NCBI RefSeq assembly: GCF_013402915.1
Contig: NC_050720.1
Location: forward strand, 992,001-1,056,000
Source: Zygotorulaspora mrakii
Taxonomy: Eukaryota; Ascomycota; Saccharomycetes; Saccharomycetales; Saccharomycetaceae
Direction of reading: 5' to 3'
Length of the DNA: 64,000 bases
The translations under genes and the position numbers were made by a program. The first letter of the stretch is position 1. Every line of letters starts with the position of its first letter. This document shows positions 39,044 through 49,521 of this stretch, piece after piece. The notes below the pieces were generated by a model, which ran no database searches, was not told the DNA's origin, and was given only the letters and a program-made list of their open reading frames with translations.

Positions 39044-40825
39044 ATGTCCACTCTTTCAGCACACCCGGAGACAGAACCCAAATGGTGGAAGGAAGCCACA
39101 ATTTATCAAATTTACCCTGCCAGTTTTAAAGACTCGAACAACGATGGATGGGGAGATATGAATGGAATCCTGAGCAAGCTAGAGTATATCAAAGATCTTG
39201 GAATTGACGCTATCTGGATCTCTCCATTTTACGATTCCCCTCAAAATGATATGGGTTATGATATTGCCGACTACGAAAAGGTCTGGCCTACGTATGGCAC
39301 CAATGAAGATTGTTTTAAGGTGATTGAAAAAACTCATGAGTTGGGCATGAAATTTATCGCAGATCTGGTCATCAATCATTGCTCTGATGAGCACGAATGG
39401 TTCAAGGAAAGTAGATCATCAAAGACCAATCCGAAACGTAACTGGTTTTTTTGGAGCCCGCCCAAAGGTTTCGACGAAAAAGGAGTACCCATAAGGCCAA
39501 ACAACTGGAAATCTTATTTCGGTGGGCCTGCTTGGACCTTTGACGAAGAAACACGCGAATTTTACCTTCATCTATTTGCGCCAAGTCAACCGGATCTCAA
39601 TTGGGAAATTGAAGATTGTAGAAAGGCAATATACGAGAGTTCTGTCGGTTTCTGGTTGGATCACGGAGTTGACGGCTTCAGAATAGATGTCGGAAGTCTA
39701 TATTCAAAGGTGCCAGGATTTCCAGATGCCCCAGTTGTGTTGGAAGACTCCGTTTGGCAACCCAGTGATCCTTATACTTTGAATGGCCCACGTATTCACG
39801 AGTTTCACCAAGAGCTAAACACTTTCATGAGAAATAGGGTAAGGGATAACCGAGAAATTTTTACTGTGGGTGAAATGCAATACACCTCTGATGAAATTAA
39901 GAAGATGTATACTAGTGCATCGAGGCATGAAGTCAATGAGTTGTTCAACTTTTCGCACACAGATGTAGGAACCGCTCCTGATTTCCATTACAATCTCGTT
40001 CCGTTTGTATTCAAAGAGTGGAAGTTGGCTCTTGCTGAGTTGTTTAGGTACATCAATGGTACCGACTGTTGGTCAACTGTTTATTTGGAGAACCATGATC
40101 AACCTCGCGGAGTTACAAGATTCGGTGATGATTCTTCAGAAAATCGGGTTATTTCAGGCAAACTTCTCTCAGTCTTGTTGAGCGTTTTGACTGGGACTTT
40201 ATTCATCTATCAGGGTCAAGAGCTTGGCCAAATAAATTTCAAAAACTGGCCAATTGAAAAGTATGAGGATGTTTCGGTTAAAAATAACTACAACGCTATC
40301 AAAAAAGAGCATGGAGAAAATTCAGTGCAGATGAAGAAATTTTTAGAGGGTGTTAGTTTGATGTCAAGAGACCACGCCAGAACTCCCATGCAATGGACAA
40401 GGGTGGAACCTAATGCGGGTTTTTGTGGTTCTGATACAAAGCCATGGTTTGAATTGAATGATTCTTTCAAAGAAGGTATTAATGTGGAAGATGAAACCAA
40501 AAACGCGAACTCTGTCTTGAATTTCTGGAGAGATGCCATTAAATTCAGGAAAGAGCACAAAGATATCGCTGTATATGGTTACGACTTTGAATTCATTGAT
40601 CTGGATAATGAAAAATTGTTCAGCTTCTCCAAAAAATACGGCAATAAAATCATGTTTGCGGCTCTGAACTTTAGCTCTGGTCATATTGTGTTTCAGACTC
40701 CTGGAAATTTTGCCTCCTATTCATTAGCTTTCGGCAACTATCCTGAAGGCGATGTTGATGCATCATCCAATATCTTGCAGTCATGGGAAGGGAGAATTTA
40801 TATTCAAGAGAACCCTTTGCCTTGA
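39044..40825 (+). CDS. IMA: Alpha-glucosidase, isomaltase-type (GH13)
   Basis: This 593-residue GH13 alpha-glucosidase hydrolyses terminal alpha-glucosidic bonds of small sugars in the cytosol. Catalytic residues are all present at the same numbers as in S. cerevisiae Ima1: nucleophile Asp215, acid/base Glu277 and Asp352 (in ENHDQPR). The specificity residues 216-218 are Val-Gly-Ser and 278-279 are Met-Gln. In the published comparison of yeast maltases and isomaltases that is the isomaltase pattern; maltases have Thr-Ala-Gly at 216-218. So it probably cleaves alpha-1,6 substrates such as isomaltose and methyl-alpha-glucoside better than maltose. Its partner is the divergent transporter. The ATG start and TATA spacing (about 110 bp) are regular. 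Confidence 0.93.
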   Translation: MSTLSAHPETEPKWWKEATIYQIYPASFKDSNNDGWGDMNGILSKLEYIKDLGIDAIWISPFYDSPQNDMGYDIADYEKVWPTYGTNEDCFKVIEKTHELGMKFIADLVINHCSDEHEWFKESRSSKTNPKRNWFFWSPPKGFDEKGVPIRPNNWKSYFGGPAWTFDEETREFYLHLFAPSQPDLNWEIEDCRKAIYESSVGFWLDHGVDGFRIDVGSLYSKVPGFPDAPVVLEDSVWQPSDPYTLNGPRIHEFHQELNTFMRNRVRDNREIFTVGEMQYTSDEIKKMYTSASRHEVNELFNFSHTDVGTAPDFHYNLVPFVFKEWKLALAELFRYINGTDCWSTVYLENHDQPRGVTRFGDDSSENRVISGKLLSVLLSVLTGTLFIYQGQELGQINFKNWPIEKYEDVSVKNNYNAIKKEHGENSVQMKKFLEGVSLMSRDHARTPMQWTRVEPNAGFCGSDTKPWFELNDSFKEGINVEDETKNANSVLNFWRDAIKFRKEHKDIAVYGYDFEFIDLDNEKLFSFSKKYGNKIMFAALNFSSGHIVFQTPGNFASYSLAFGNYPEGDVDASSNILQSWEGRIYIQENPLP

Positions 40826-41421
40826 AATCTTCCAGAGGACAATTCGATTGCTTGGTAAAACGTATCCGTTTTGTAAAATGAAGTATTGTGATACTTATAA
40901 AAGATACACTATTAAATAAGGTTCTGTTATCACCATATATAAATAAAAGTTCGCTTTAAAGAGACTGGAAGTTTCCTAGACCAGTAAGTTGCTACTTTCA
41001 TAGAGCATTGATTTTTATTTCATTCTCCTTTTATCAGCTTTAGTTAATCTCGTTTCTTATAAAAGTTTGTAGTTCCTCTCAAAGCTTCAGGAGTTAGGCA
41101 ACTAGATAAGATGCACCGTCATCGATAATTCAAGCGGTACCAAATGGAGAGGTCTGCTTTTTCATGGATGACAACATAAGCAAAATGTGGCACAGAGGTG
41201 CGCAAGCAAATTCCTCCAATTGCCTTTATTTGAACACTTTATGACTATTGAAAATTCCGTAGGGTACAAAGGTCATTTTACAAGTACAGAGGACTGCTAA
41301 CTACGAGGATACATATAGCCTATTTGAACACTAGGCGGTCAGAGCTGAAGGTCACACAATTGAATTTGTGTTGCTTCTTCCAGTCAAGTATACCTTTGAA
41401 GCGAACAAAAGGTATAATCGA
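40826..41421. other. Intergenic between alpha-glucosidase and ARP7
   Basis: The 596 bp lie between two convergent stops. There are AT-rich terminator-like stretches just after 40850. I see no gene, LTR or tRNA that would mark the junction of the inserted alpha-glucoside pair. Confidence 0.55.
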
Positions 41422-42852
41422 CTAATTCTTGTGGCTTTGCGATTGTTTGAGAAGATCAAAGTCCTGCTTTGTATACCACTTTCCGAGTTCCCAGTTTGGT
41501 AAATTGGACATTGAGTTCATAGCAATCCAGCTCTGAACTTTTCTGTCCATCATGATCTGGTTTGCGTAGGTTGTTAGCTTGTATTGAGGGAATCTTATGG
41601 ACAAGTCATTAATAATTCTTTGCTCCATTCCAGCGATTAACGAGGTAGCACCGGTAATTATCACGTTAGTCAATAACAAAGAGTACACCTGTTCGGAAGT
41701 AATACCACTCGTAGCAGGATTTGCAACTCCATTAGTCAACTGCGAGTTAGAACTTGCATTTGTATTATGTTGTGATCCTTTCTCATTTAGGGTTAGAGAG
41801 GCACCCGTACCACCTCCTCCAAGAGTTCCAGTACTGCTGACACCTGCACCTGCTTTTCTGATAGATTTGGACATAAGTTCACTCAGACCAATATTGCTTG
41901 CTGGTTGTTGCAGGTGTGGTTGTGAATGTGACTGAACTTGCGATTCTCCTTGGGCTTTAAGCGCGTCCTTCGGTTCAAACAAGCTTTCTGCTAGCTTGTA
42001 ACTATCTCTAAGTTCCAATGTTACAGTCTTACTTTTCTTAAACAGAAAATTTTTCTTCTGAGTTAATGGATTGAGGGCAAAATTAGGAAAAGCTTGTTGC
42101 TGTTGTTGCTGTTGTTGTCGTTGGAGTTCGTAGTACCTTTCTAATTCACTGTAATTCTTATCGCTGACTTGCAACATTGTGCTTTTAAATTGTTGCAACC
42201 AAGTATTCGAGCTAAACCACATTTCACAACTACTTAAGTTTGTTGCGTCATATTCTTTATTGAAAAATTCAGAATTTGTTATCTGATAGTCCAAGAAATC
42301 TCCGCCAAATTTAGATTTCATCACACCGCTCTTGACCACAGTTCCATCAACAATAGGCGTGACGTTGCAGCCTCTTGCTCCAATGTCAACCACGAGCGCT
42401 GAACTTTTGCCCATTGACAACGCAATGGCTAACGGTTCGATCAAAATTTGCAAAATGGGTACCTTCAATTTATTGAAAGCAAGATCGAAGAATTTTTCCA
42501 TTATTTTCATATCCGTATCACCATTGCTCGCTGGTACACTTATGACTAATGGCAATTCTGCAGGAGATACTTTTAGGTGTTCTTCGTATATATACCGCCA
42601 TTGCGCCTCTAAATCTTCCCAATTATATGGATAGCCGCGACCATCAATTAGTGTATATACGTTAGAGGTTGACTCATTCTTTTCTGTTTCATCCAGCATT
42701 TCAAATGTGCCAAATATACGCTTTTCATCGTTATTGCGCTTGACATAACTTGACGGAATGATGCACTTGGGTAGTTCCATATTGCTGAAGCCCGCAACAG
42801 TTGAGCATGAGCCGTTATGAATAACCACACATTTCCTGCTCGCGTTTGTCAT
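41422..42852 (-). CDS. ARP7: Actin-related protein Arp7
   Basis: Arp7 pairs with Arp9 on the HSA helix of the SWI/SNF and RSC remodelling ATPases. From the ATG at 42852 the protein has 476 residues, against 477 in S. cerevisiae (YPR034W), and begins MTNASRKCVVIHNGS, which aligns. The frame is open upstream without an ATG. The actin fold is visible in VISVPASNGD, ALVVDIGARGCNVTP and the SKFGGDFLDYQI block. A disordered insert with a polyglutamine tract at about 243-253 and a Ser/Gly-rich region at about 330-390 interrupts the fold, as in the family. It shares a 187-bp divergent promoter with EAF6. Confidence 0.95.
   Translation of the reverse strand: MTNASRKCVVIHNGSCSTVAGFSNMELPKCIIPSSYVKRNNDEKRIFGTFEMLDETEKNESTSNVYTLIDGRGYPYNWEDLEAQWRYIYEEHLKVSPAELPLVISVPASNGDTDMKIMEKFFDLAFNKLKVPILQILIEPLAIALSMGKSSALVVDIGARGCNVTPIVDGTVVKSGVMKSKFGGDFLDYQITNSEFFNKEYDATNLSSCEMWFSSNTWLQQFKSTMLQVSDKNYSELERYYELQRQQQQQQQQAFPNFALNPLTQKKNFLFKKSKTVTLELRDSYKLAESLFEPKDALKAQGESQVQSHSQPHLQQPASNIGLSELMSKSIRKAGAGVSSTGTLGGGGTGASLTLNEKGSQHNTNASSNSQLTNGVANPATSGITSEQVYSLLLTNVIITGATSLIAGMEQRIINDLSIRFPQYKLTTYANQIMMDRKVQSWIAMNSMSNLPNWELGKWYTKQDFDLLKQSQSHKN
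42095..42127 (-). repeat. CAA/CAG repeat in ARP7
   Basis: An interrupted run of glutamine codons, read on the minus strand, encodes the Q tract of the Arp7 insert. Confidence 0.9.
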
Positions 42853-43039
42853 CGTTTCAGAATTCTCAGGCTCTCTTTTCCTCTTATCTGTTTTTATTTG
42901 TAGTTTTTCAATTATCAGCTCTTGTTGATTACTCAAATTCACATGTACTATGCGTAAAAATCTTCAAACATGATGGATTAGAGTGTGCTCGTGTATAAAG
43001 AAACGAACAATAATACGGAATAACAAACATCCAACGGTT

Positions 43040-43363
43040 ATGGAAGGCAATCTTAAGGAGTATGAAAAGCTTAAGTCTGAACTAATCAAGAATATCGAAG
43101 CAAAGAAGGGACTGGAAGAGGAGTTTGACCGTTTACAACAAGATATTTACGACAATGAGACGGAGTATCTCTCGGGAAACCAAGGCACCAGCAAAAATAA
43201 CAACATTGGTAATATCATAAAAGGATTTGACAGTTTTAACAAGGTGAGCCGTCATGGGTCGGACCTCTCGAATCATGGATTTACGAATGACGATAGACTT
43301 TTTTCCCTATCCAGTGCAGTATTTGTCAAACAACAGCTTGATGATATGCAAGAGCAAGAGTGA
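43040..43363 (+). CDS. EAF6: NuA4 and NuA3 subunit Eaf6
   Basis: Eaf6 is a small subunit shared by the NuA4 and NuA3 histone acetyltransferases. The protein has 107 residues, against 113 in S. cerevisiae (YJR082C). An N-terminal coiled coil (YEKLKSELIKNIEAKKGLEE) is followed by ETEYLSGNQ, and a C-terminal FDSFNK motif and RLFSLSSAVFVKQQ. The frame is open upstream to an ATG at 42983, but the family start corresponds to the ATG at 43040. NTO1, another NuA3 subunit, is elsewhere in this window (60.8-63 kb). Confidence 0.93.
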   Translation: MEGNLKEYEKLKSELIKNIEAKKGLEEEFDRLQQDIYDNETEYLSGNQGTSKNNNIGNIIKGFDSFNKVSRHGSDLSNHGFTNDDRLFSLSSAVFVKQQLDDMQEQE

Positions 43364-44273
43364 AGCATAGCCTTTTAATCGATAAATACCTCGAACAGAG
43401 CAGTGGTGAAATACCAATACAAGTGGCCTGACCGTAACAATTGATGCGCGCTATGGGGTACATTTCGGGAATACGTGTAGTGCATTCTTGAAGGAAGAGA
43501 ATGATTTTTGGGCTCAAAGTTTTCCCCAGTGGTTACAGGCCTTATCGTGGTGACGAACTTCGTCATTTTAACTTAAGTGCTAGGACTTTTTGGCTCTTGC
43601 AGATTTTGTATGACCGAGGAAAGCTTTTCTGTTATCTTCAGTATGTGTTTCAATCGCAAATTGTGCGTTGGTGTCACAAGAAAGATTCCTTATCGAAGGA
43701 AAGCACTTGATTGTCTATTTTACATGTTACACGCTAATAGACTAAATTTCGGGCACTTTTTGGATGTTGAAAGGCCCAGGTCAGTGATTTCGTTGCTGTT
43801 CTTAAGTCTGCAGATTTTGACGCACTAGGGAGCCTTTGCGGCACCGCTTATTCAATTGCAGGAATAATCGGCTCAGAATACTCCTAATGCACGGGCATCA
43901 CTAAAGGCTGAAGATGTTCAAAATTGCAGAACATCTAGCAGAACTCCCACAGCAGCAAAATAATCTATGCGAACGTCCGATGACGAATGAATAGGCGTAA
44001 GCTTTCTTATCTGATGGGAATCCCGAGCGTGCATATCAATTATACTTGCATTCCTCCATATAATTACCCCATGCGATCATTCCATCTAATTATCGGCTAA
44101 ATTTATATACCTTATGTATTTCTGAGGAACTTCAACCTTAACTCGCGCTTGGCTTTTAAGTTCTCGCAGGTGACAGGAACTTTTAACGAAGGGCCCAAAT
44201 AAAGGAAAAGTCTCAATGAAATAGGGCTCAAAAAAGAAATCTATCAGATTCCAAAAGATTGTAACGCATCATT
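43364..44273. other. Intergenic EAF6-AIM24
   Basis: The 910 bp hold the EAF6 3' end and the AIM24 promoter, with a TTTATATACC TATA element at about 44101-44110. Frames up to 83 codons on the plus strand resemble nothing known. No tRNA or repeat is visible. Confidence 0.5.
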
Positions 44274-45476
44274 ATGAGCGGTAAAGTTTGCAGAATATTT
44301 CCTTCGAAGCGATTCATCTCATTGATAAGGCCAACTGAGACGACTTGTATTCCAACGCAAGTTGAGTTGAAAAATGCCACTGATGCAAGTACACAATCTT
44401 TATTCTCTGAAGGAGATAATGATGAGTTTTTGAGTACCTCAAGATTCCAGGTACTTGGTCAACCAGCTACAATGGCATCGGCACTAATACCTCCATCGAT
44501 TGACCTTTACGTACGCCGTGGATGTTTAGTCTCCTTGCATGGTTCACGTTCAATTTCATTGTCGCATGAATGGCAAAGCGTTTGGTTCAACTTGACAAGA
44601 TATTTCACTCTTAAACCCTCAATCTACTATAAGTTGATATCTACAGCGAAATTTAATGCTTTGATAGCCCCTAATTTTACTTCGAATAGATTGGGACCGA
44701 TATTGGGCCTGTCATCCTCACCATTTAGAACCTTGTGTTTGCTGAGCCTAGACGGTACCAAGGATTGGAACATTTGGGGTAAAGATTCAATAGTTGCCTA
44801 CGAGGCTAATACAAGTCTGGACATCAAGCCATCAAAGTTTTCCATTTTCAAGAGTCAAAGACCAGTCTTTTCATCAAAATATCAAATTTTACAGGGTCGT
44901 GGTAATGTCCTCTTGAGTGGATCTGGTTCTGTTTACACAATTGAATTGAAAGATGCGAGTGACGAAATAATTATCAAATCAGAACATCTGCTTGGTCTGA
45001 ATGGCTCTTCTCAATTGAATATCAAGGACTCCGTTGAGGTACAGACTTTGGCACCCTTACAGAAGAAAGATGAAAAACTATTGAGTAAAAGACCACCAGC
45101 TGGCGAAATTAGAGACTTTGATGTTAGGATGTTCTTCGAGATATCTCGTGATATCTTCGCTAATACCTGGAATTGGTTGAAGAGAGTTTATTCAACTCAG
45201 CTAAACGGGCCAAGCAAGTTTTTAAGAATAAAAGGACCGAGGACCTTACTTTTGCAAAGTTCTTACAATGTCTATTTGCCAGCTTCCGCAAAAGGCAAGA
45301 GTCTTTTACAGGTTGACTCGAATCCTGCTCTTTCGTCGTCAATACCACTCACAAAATCACCCTCTAAAGATTATTTGAGCTACGCTTCCGTGTTGAAAGA
45401 CGGACAAGTTGACTTTCGTAGCACAGAAGACTTTAGTGAGACTCTCAAGCACACCAACAGCAAGCAGCAAAATTGA
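44274..45476 (+). CDS. AIM24: Mitochondrial inner-membrane protein Aim24
   Basis: Aim24 supports the MICOS/cristae organisation of the mitochondrial inner membrane. The protein has 400 residues, against 394 in S. cerevisiae (YJR080C). The basic N terminus (RIFPSKRFISLIRP) looks like a mitochondrial presequence. The AIM24 beta-rich domain covers about residues 55-240, with FQVLGQPATMASALIPPS and the LYVRRGCLVSL block. A membrane-proximal helical stretch follows. The start is a clean ATG. Confidence 0.92.
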   Translation: MSGKVCRIFPSKRFISLIRPTETTCIPTQVELKNATDASTQSLFSEGDNDEFLSTSRFQVLGQPATMASALIPPSIDLYVRRGCLVSLHGSRSISLSHEWQSVWFNLTRYFTLKPSIYYKLISTAKFNALIAPNFTSNRLGPILGLSSSPFRTLCLLSLDGTKDWNIWGKDSIVAYEANTSLDIKPSKFSIFKSQRPVFSSKYQILQGRGNVLLSGSGSVYTIELKDASDEIIIKSEHLLGLNGSSQLNIKDSVEVQTLAPLQKKDEKLLSKRPPAGEIRDFDVRMFFEISRDIFANTWNWLKRVYSTQLNGPSKFLRIKGPRTLLLQSSYNVYLPASAKGKSLLQVDSNPALSSSIPLTKSPSKDYLSYASVLKDGQVDFRSTEDFSETLKHTNSKQQN

Positions 45477-45709
45477 AATACTCCTTAGATACGCAACTGT
45501 GGTTGCCCAAGTATATATAAATACACCGCATATCTCATATTCCCACCTCAACTATTATGATTAACAGTATTATCCCGTGTATAGCGATACAAAATTTTTT
45601 CAATTCGTGAAACCTCTCGATGCCTTGGGAGACAATTCAATGTTTAATGAGTGAAGTTGATGGCATTATAATTTGCTAGGAGGAGTGTTTTTCGGTTTTG
45701 GAATGTTAA

Positions 45710-47305
45710 ATGCTGAGTCGAATATCCAGGCTGAAACTTTTCCACTTACAATTGGTCCGCGAGATGTCACAAGTTCCTGCCGAAGTTTCTGCTAATGCTA
45801 AAGCAGAGAAATCGAAATTACAAGTGTCTTTAAAGACCCCAAAGGGGACTAAAGATTGGGCTGACTCTGATATGGTTATTAGGGAAAGTATCTTTAGAGT
45901 ACTCTCTGATATGTTCAAGCGCCATGGTGGTGTGACTATTGACACGCCAGTGTTTGAACTAAAGGAGATTTTAGCTGGTAAGTATGGTGAGGACTCTAAA
46001 CTTATCTACGACCTTAAGGACCAGGGTGGTGAATTGTGCTCGTTACGTTACGATTTGACAGTTCCATTCGCACGGTTTGCAGCTATGAATAATGTTCAGA
46101 ATATCAAAAGATACCACATTGCGAAAGTTTACAGAAGAGATCAACCTGCAATGACGAAAGGCCGTATGAGAGAGTTTTATCAATGTGACTTTGATATTGC
46201 TGGTAATTATGAATCTATGGTTGCAGACGCGGAATGTCTATCTATCGCAGTAGAAGGTATTACAGGTCTAGGCATCAAGGACTTCAAAATTAAATTGAAC
46301 CACAGGAAGATTCTAGATGGTATTTTTCAAATATCTGGTGTCAAGGATGAGGATGTTAGAAAGATTTCCTCTGCTGTTGATAAACTAGATAAGTCACCGT
46401 GGGATGTCGTCAGAAAAGAAATCACAGTTGAGAAGGGTCAATCGGATGAGACTGCTGATAAGATTGGCGAATATGTCAAACTGAATGGTTCACTGAAACA
46501 GGTTCATTCCGTTCTATCTCAAGATCCAGCTATCTTGGAAAATTCTCTAGCTAAGGAAGGATTGGATGAAATCGAAACTTTGATGAGATATACTGCTGCC
46601 TTCGACATTGACAGTTACATTTCTTTTGACCTTTCCCTAGCAAGAGGTCTAGACTATTACACCGGCTTGATTTATGAAGTTGTCACATCTGACTCGGCTC
46701 CACCTGAAAATGCTGGAGAATTGAAGAAAAAATCCAAAAATTCGGAAGACGCCTCTGCTTATGTTGGTGTAGGCTCTATTGCGGCCGGTGGACGCTATGA
46801 TAAACTTATTAACATGTTTGCTGAGGCTTCTGGTAAGAAAAGTGTTCAAATTCCATGTGTCGGTATCTCATTTGGTGTAGAAAGACTATTCTCCATAATT
46901 AAACAAAGAATTGCCTCTGCATCCATTAAGCCAACCGCTACTCAAGTAATGGTGATGGCCTTTGGTGGTGGTAAAGACTGGACTGGTTATTTACCAGAGA
47001 GAATGAAGGTTGCAAAAGAACTATGGAATGCCGGTATTGAAACTGAATATGTGTATAAGTCAAAAGCCAACCCAAGGAAGCAATTCGACGCTGCTGAAAA
47101 GACTGGTGCCCAACTGGCAGTCATTTTAGGTAAAGAAGAGTATTTGGATGGCAAGTTTCGTATCAAAAAACTAGGACCTCAATTTGCAGATGATGACGGG
47201 GAGTTGATTGAAGCAGCTGATCTAATTAAGGTCGTCAAGGAGAAATTATCTGAAATTAATGAAAATGATGTTAATGAAGTGACACGTCTCGTACAAGGAA
47301 TATAG
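45710..47305 (+). CDS. HTS1: Histidyl-tRNA synthetase, dual cytosolic and mitochondrial
   Basis: This enzyme charges tRNA-His in both cytosol and mitochondria. Two in-frame ATGs are visible. The first (45710) adds an 18-residue basic, hydroxylated presequence (LSRISRLKLFHLQLVRE) for mitochondria. The second (45764) gives the cytosolic enzyme, 513 residues. S. cerevisiae HTS1 (YPR033C) works the same way. Class II motifs are clear: motif 2 in the YRRDQPAMTKGRMREFYQCD block and the histidine-specific LARGLDYYTGLIYEV. A C-terminal anticodon-binding domain starts near residue 410. Confidence 0.96.
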   Translation: MLSRISRLKLFHLQLVREMSQVPAEVSANAKAEKSKLQVSLKTPKGTKDWADSDMVIRESIFRVLSDMFKRHGGVTIDTPVFELKEILAGKYGEDSKLIYDLKDQGGELCSLRYDLTVPFARFAAMNNVQNIKRYHIAKVYRRDQPAMTKGRMREFYQCDFDIAGNYESMVADAECLSIAVEGITGLGIKDFKIKLNHRKILDGIFQISGVKDEDVRKISSAVDKLDKSPWDVVRKEITVEKGQSDETADKIGEYVKLNGSLKQVHSVLSQDPAILENSLAKEGLDEIETLMRYTAAFDIDSYISFDLSLARGLDYYTGLIYEVVTSDSAPPENAGELKKKSKNSEDASAYVGVGSIAAGGRYDKLINMFAEASGKKSVQIPCVGISFGVERLFSIIKQRIASASIKPTATQVMVMAFGGGKDWTGYLPERMKVAKELWNAGIETEYVYKSKANPRKQFDAAEKTGAQLAVILGKEEYLDGKFRIKKLGPQFADDDGELIEAADLIKVVKEKLSEINENDVNEVTRLVQGI

Positions 47306-47697
47306 TCAAATGAATCAAGCTTGTCAGACAAATGTGTTGATTCATAATTCTTGCGTTGTATTTTCCATTATGAATAAACTTGTTACAATACTCTGAGCGG
47401 AAAATGAAAGTCAGCAATCGAGATCATCTCGCTTACAGAAAATATAGTTCGAACGAATAAGTGAATATACGATATAGAGCACAATAGAAATATCTCTGTT
47501 ATAAACTTCCCGTTTATCGAAAAACAATGATGCTTTCAAGTAGGAATTCGAATTGTTCACTGAAAACAATGTGTCACAACCTTTTTTCTTCTCAGTATTT
47601 AATCTATACACTATAGTTGGAAACAGTTTAAAACAAATAGAAATAGTGCTCTTCATAAACGTTAATTTAAAATTGTAAGTATTTTGATAAACGGTAT
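47306..47697. other. Intergenic HTS1-BNA2
   Basis: The 392 bp lie between two convergent stops. They are AT-rich, with no gene or RNA visible. Confidence 0.55.
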
Positions 47698-49182
47698 TTA
47701 CCAGTGTCCGGCAGATCGGCCAATACCGCTCTCCTCGTCAGAACTGGCGTCTACAATCCAATCTCCGGCCAAACCCAGTTTAGACTTTTTAGATTTGCCG
47801 GCAGATTCATCCATTTCCTTTTCAGCGCTTCTTTTATGCAACGTAGGAATAACAGAATGCCTATGAACATCAAGAACGGCAGTACTCAAGACTTTCTTTC
47901 CCCAGTCAGAAGCTGCGATGCTTCCAGTTTCGTCTCTGCATTGTTTTAAAAAAGGTATCAAAGCTGTACCACCAGTTCCTTTCAATTGTTTGCTTTCTTG
48001 ATCTTTCGATAACCCACTTCTTAAAGCCCTGGATTTTGATTTATTTTTGTTGGATTGCAGTATGATGTAACGTGTAACAATTTGAATGTGCTTGTCACGG
48101 AAGGATTTTAGCATTGCCAGACAAGCATCATAGGCCAGAGTAAGTTTTTCAACTTTCTGATCTAGCACAAAGGTACGAATATTGCTCACAAGAGATAAAT
48201 GCTGAAGAAATTCGCGATGCTTTTTAGGCATATAATTCCGCATCTCATTTATGAACGAATTTTTATTGCTGTTAGCAGAAATAGTCTTCTGATTTTCTCC
48301 ATTCTTCTTGCCTGTAGGAAAATGCTCGATTCCTAAAATGATATCTAAAGTCTGAATCAAAGAGCTTTGTGCATTCGAGCCTCCTGCAAAATATTTATAT
48401 TCACCTTTTGAGCCGTATTTGACACCTCTTGGTAGGCCGACTTCAGCCATGTTTTTCCAACCTGCCAGATAAGGCCTCATTCTATAATAGAAAATGTGGG
48501 GATCGCACATTTCTTCCATTCTCATCAGTATGCTTCCCAAATTATCTATGCCCTCGGCCAACAACTGAAGTTCCTTTACAACGGAATCAATATCATTTTG
48601 TCTTGCAGTTTTCATTGCATTCATACCTGCCATTACACATTTGCTGCCGACTTTCTCCGTCATGACACTGACTAGGTAAAACCAGCTTTCATCGATACCG
48701 CCTGTAAACGTATTTAGTGTCGTTAGGTTGGAAAGATCCATAACGTCATCGATAAGATCTGGATTCGTAATAATAGGTTGATAATTCCAGAGCACGAGAG
48801 AAGAATATGTCGCTAATGGAGGTAGCCCCAATTCATCCGAAATTCTCAATAACGGGACGGCAATACAATCTGGTAGAATTTCACATGGCTGATCAACCCC
48901 CCATACATAGGCATTGGTAATGAAACAGAGCACCGAATACGCTCTCCTTAATTCGCCGACATTCTGCAAGAGCGACTGTTTCACCTCCAGTATGGGCAAA
49001 CGATCAACAACCTCTCTGATTTTCTTTGTCAGTAGTAAGGATGGCAACTGAGCTACTACAGCCTCCCATTTTTTGTAATACGAATCAGACAATTTGGCAA
49101 TCGGCATCTCTTTGGGCAAAAACCCATTGACTGCAGAAATCTCGTACTCTTCCAAAGTTGGTAATGGAAGCTCTTTGTTCAT
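47698..49182 (-). CDS. BNA2: Indoleamine/tryptophan 2,3-dioxygenase Bna2
   Basis: Bna2 opens the indole ring of tryptophan to N-formylkynurenine, the first step of de novo NAD synthesis. From the ATG at 49182 the protein has 494 residues, against 453 in S. cerevisiae (YJR078W). The heme ligand is His365, in SFRDKHIQIVTRYII, and the downstream GTGGTALIPFLKQCRDET block is the usual IDO signature. The N-terminal half has the family motif LRRAYSVLCFITNAYVWG. The frame is open 11 codons further upstream, but only from a GTG. The C terminus is longer and Lys/Ser-rich. Confidence 0.95.
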   Translation of the reverse strand: MNKELPLPTLEEYEISAVNGFLPKEMPIAKLSDSYYKKWEAVVAQLPSLLLTKKIREVVDRLPILEVKQSLLQNVGELRRAYSVLCFITNAYVWGVDQPCEILPDCIAVPLLRISDELGLPPLATYSSLVLWNYQPIITNPDLIDDVMDLSNLTTLNTFTGGIDESWFYLVSVMTEKVGSKCVMAGMNAMKTARQNDIDSVVKELQLLAEGIDNLGSILMRMEEMCDPHIFYYRMRPYLAGWKNMAEVGLPRGVKYGSKGEYKYFAGGSNAQSSLIQTLDIILGIEHFPTGKKNGENQKTISANSNKNSFINEMRNYMPKKHREFLQHLSLVSNIRTFVLDQKVEKLTLAYDACLAMLKSFRDKHIQIVTRYIILQSNKNKSKSRALRSGLSKDQESKQLKGTGGTALIPFLKQCRDETGSIAASDWGKKVLSTAVLDVHRHSVIPTLHKRSAEKEMDESAGKSKKSKLGLAGDWIVDASSDEESGIGRSAGHW

Positions 49183-49521
49183 CTCAGATTTTTCCTTAAA
49201 ATACCCACAGCACACAATAAACAGTTTGAGTTAAGCTGGGTGGTGACAGAAGCGTTTTGAACCTTTCTGATAATTTACTTTTTCATTTAGGAATGAAGTG
49301 TTTTTTAATTATTTTATTTCTCGCTCATTCGATTATAAATCGACTAGTGTCGGCAGCCAGCCGACACCTGGCGCTGGGAAAACGTCACGGCACGACACAC
49401 TTTACGTAGTGAAAGTCGAATTCTTTCGCCAACAGAGGTAGATACGTTTTAATTACATTAGTACACAATAAGATATTTACAAATTGTTCTACACCTAAAA
49501 AAAACTCGTCGTTCTTGCTTT
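49183..49521. promoter_or_regulatory. BNA2 promoter region
   Basis: These 339 bp contain a GC-rich patch (49347-49400), including a perfect inverted repeat GTGTCGGC-AGCCA-GCCGACAC at 49347-49367, about 165 bp upstream of the BNA2 start. No gene is visible. Confidence 0.5.

Noticed and set aside
35200..41421. Transposon LTR or tRNA at the edges of the alpha-glucoside pair
   Set aside because: I looked for TG...CA long terminal repeats and tRNA B boxes at both junctions and saw none.
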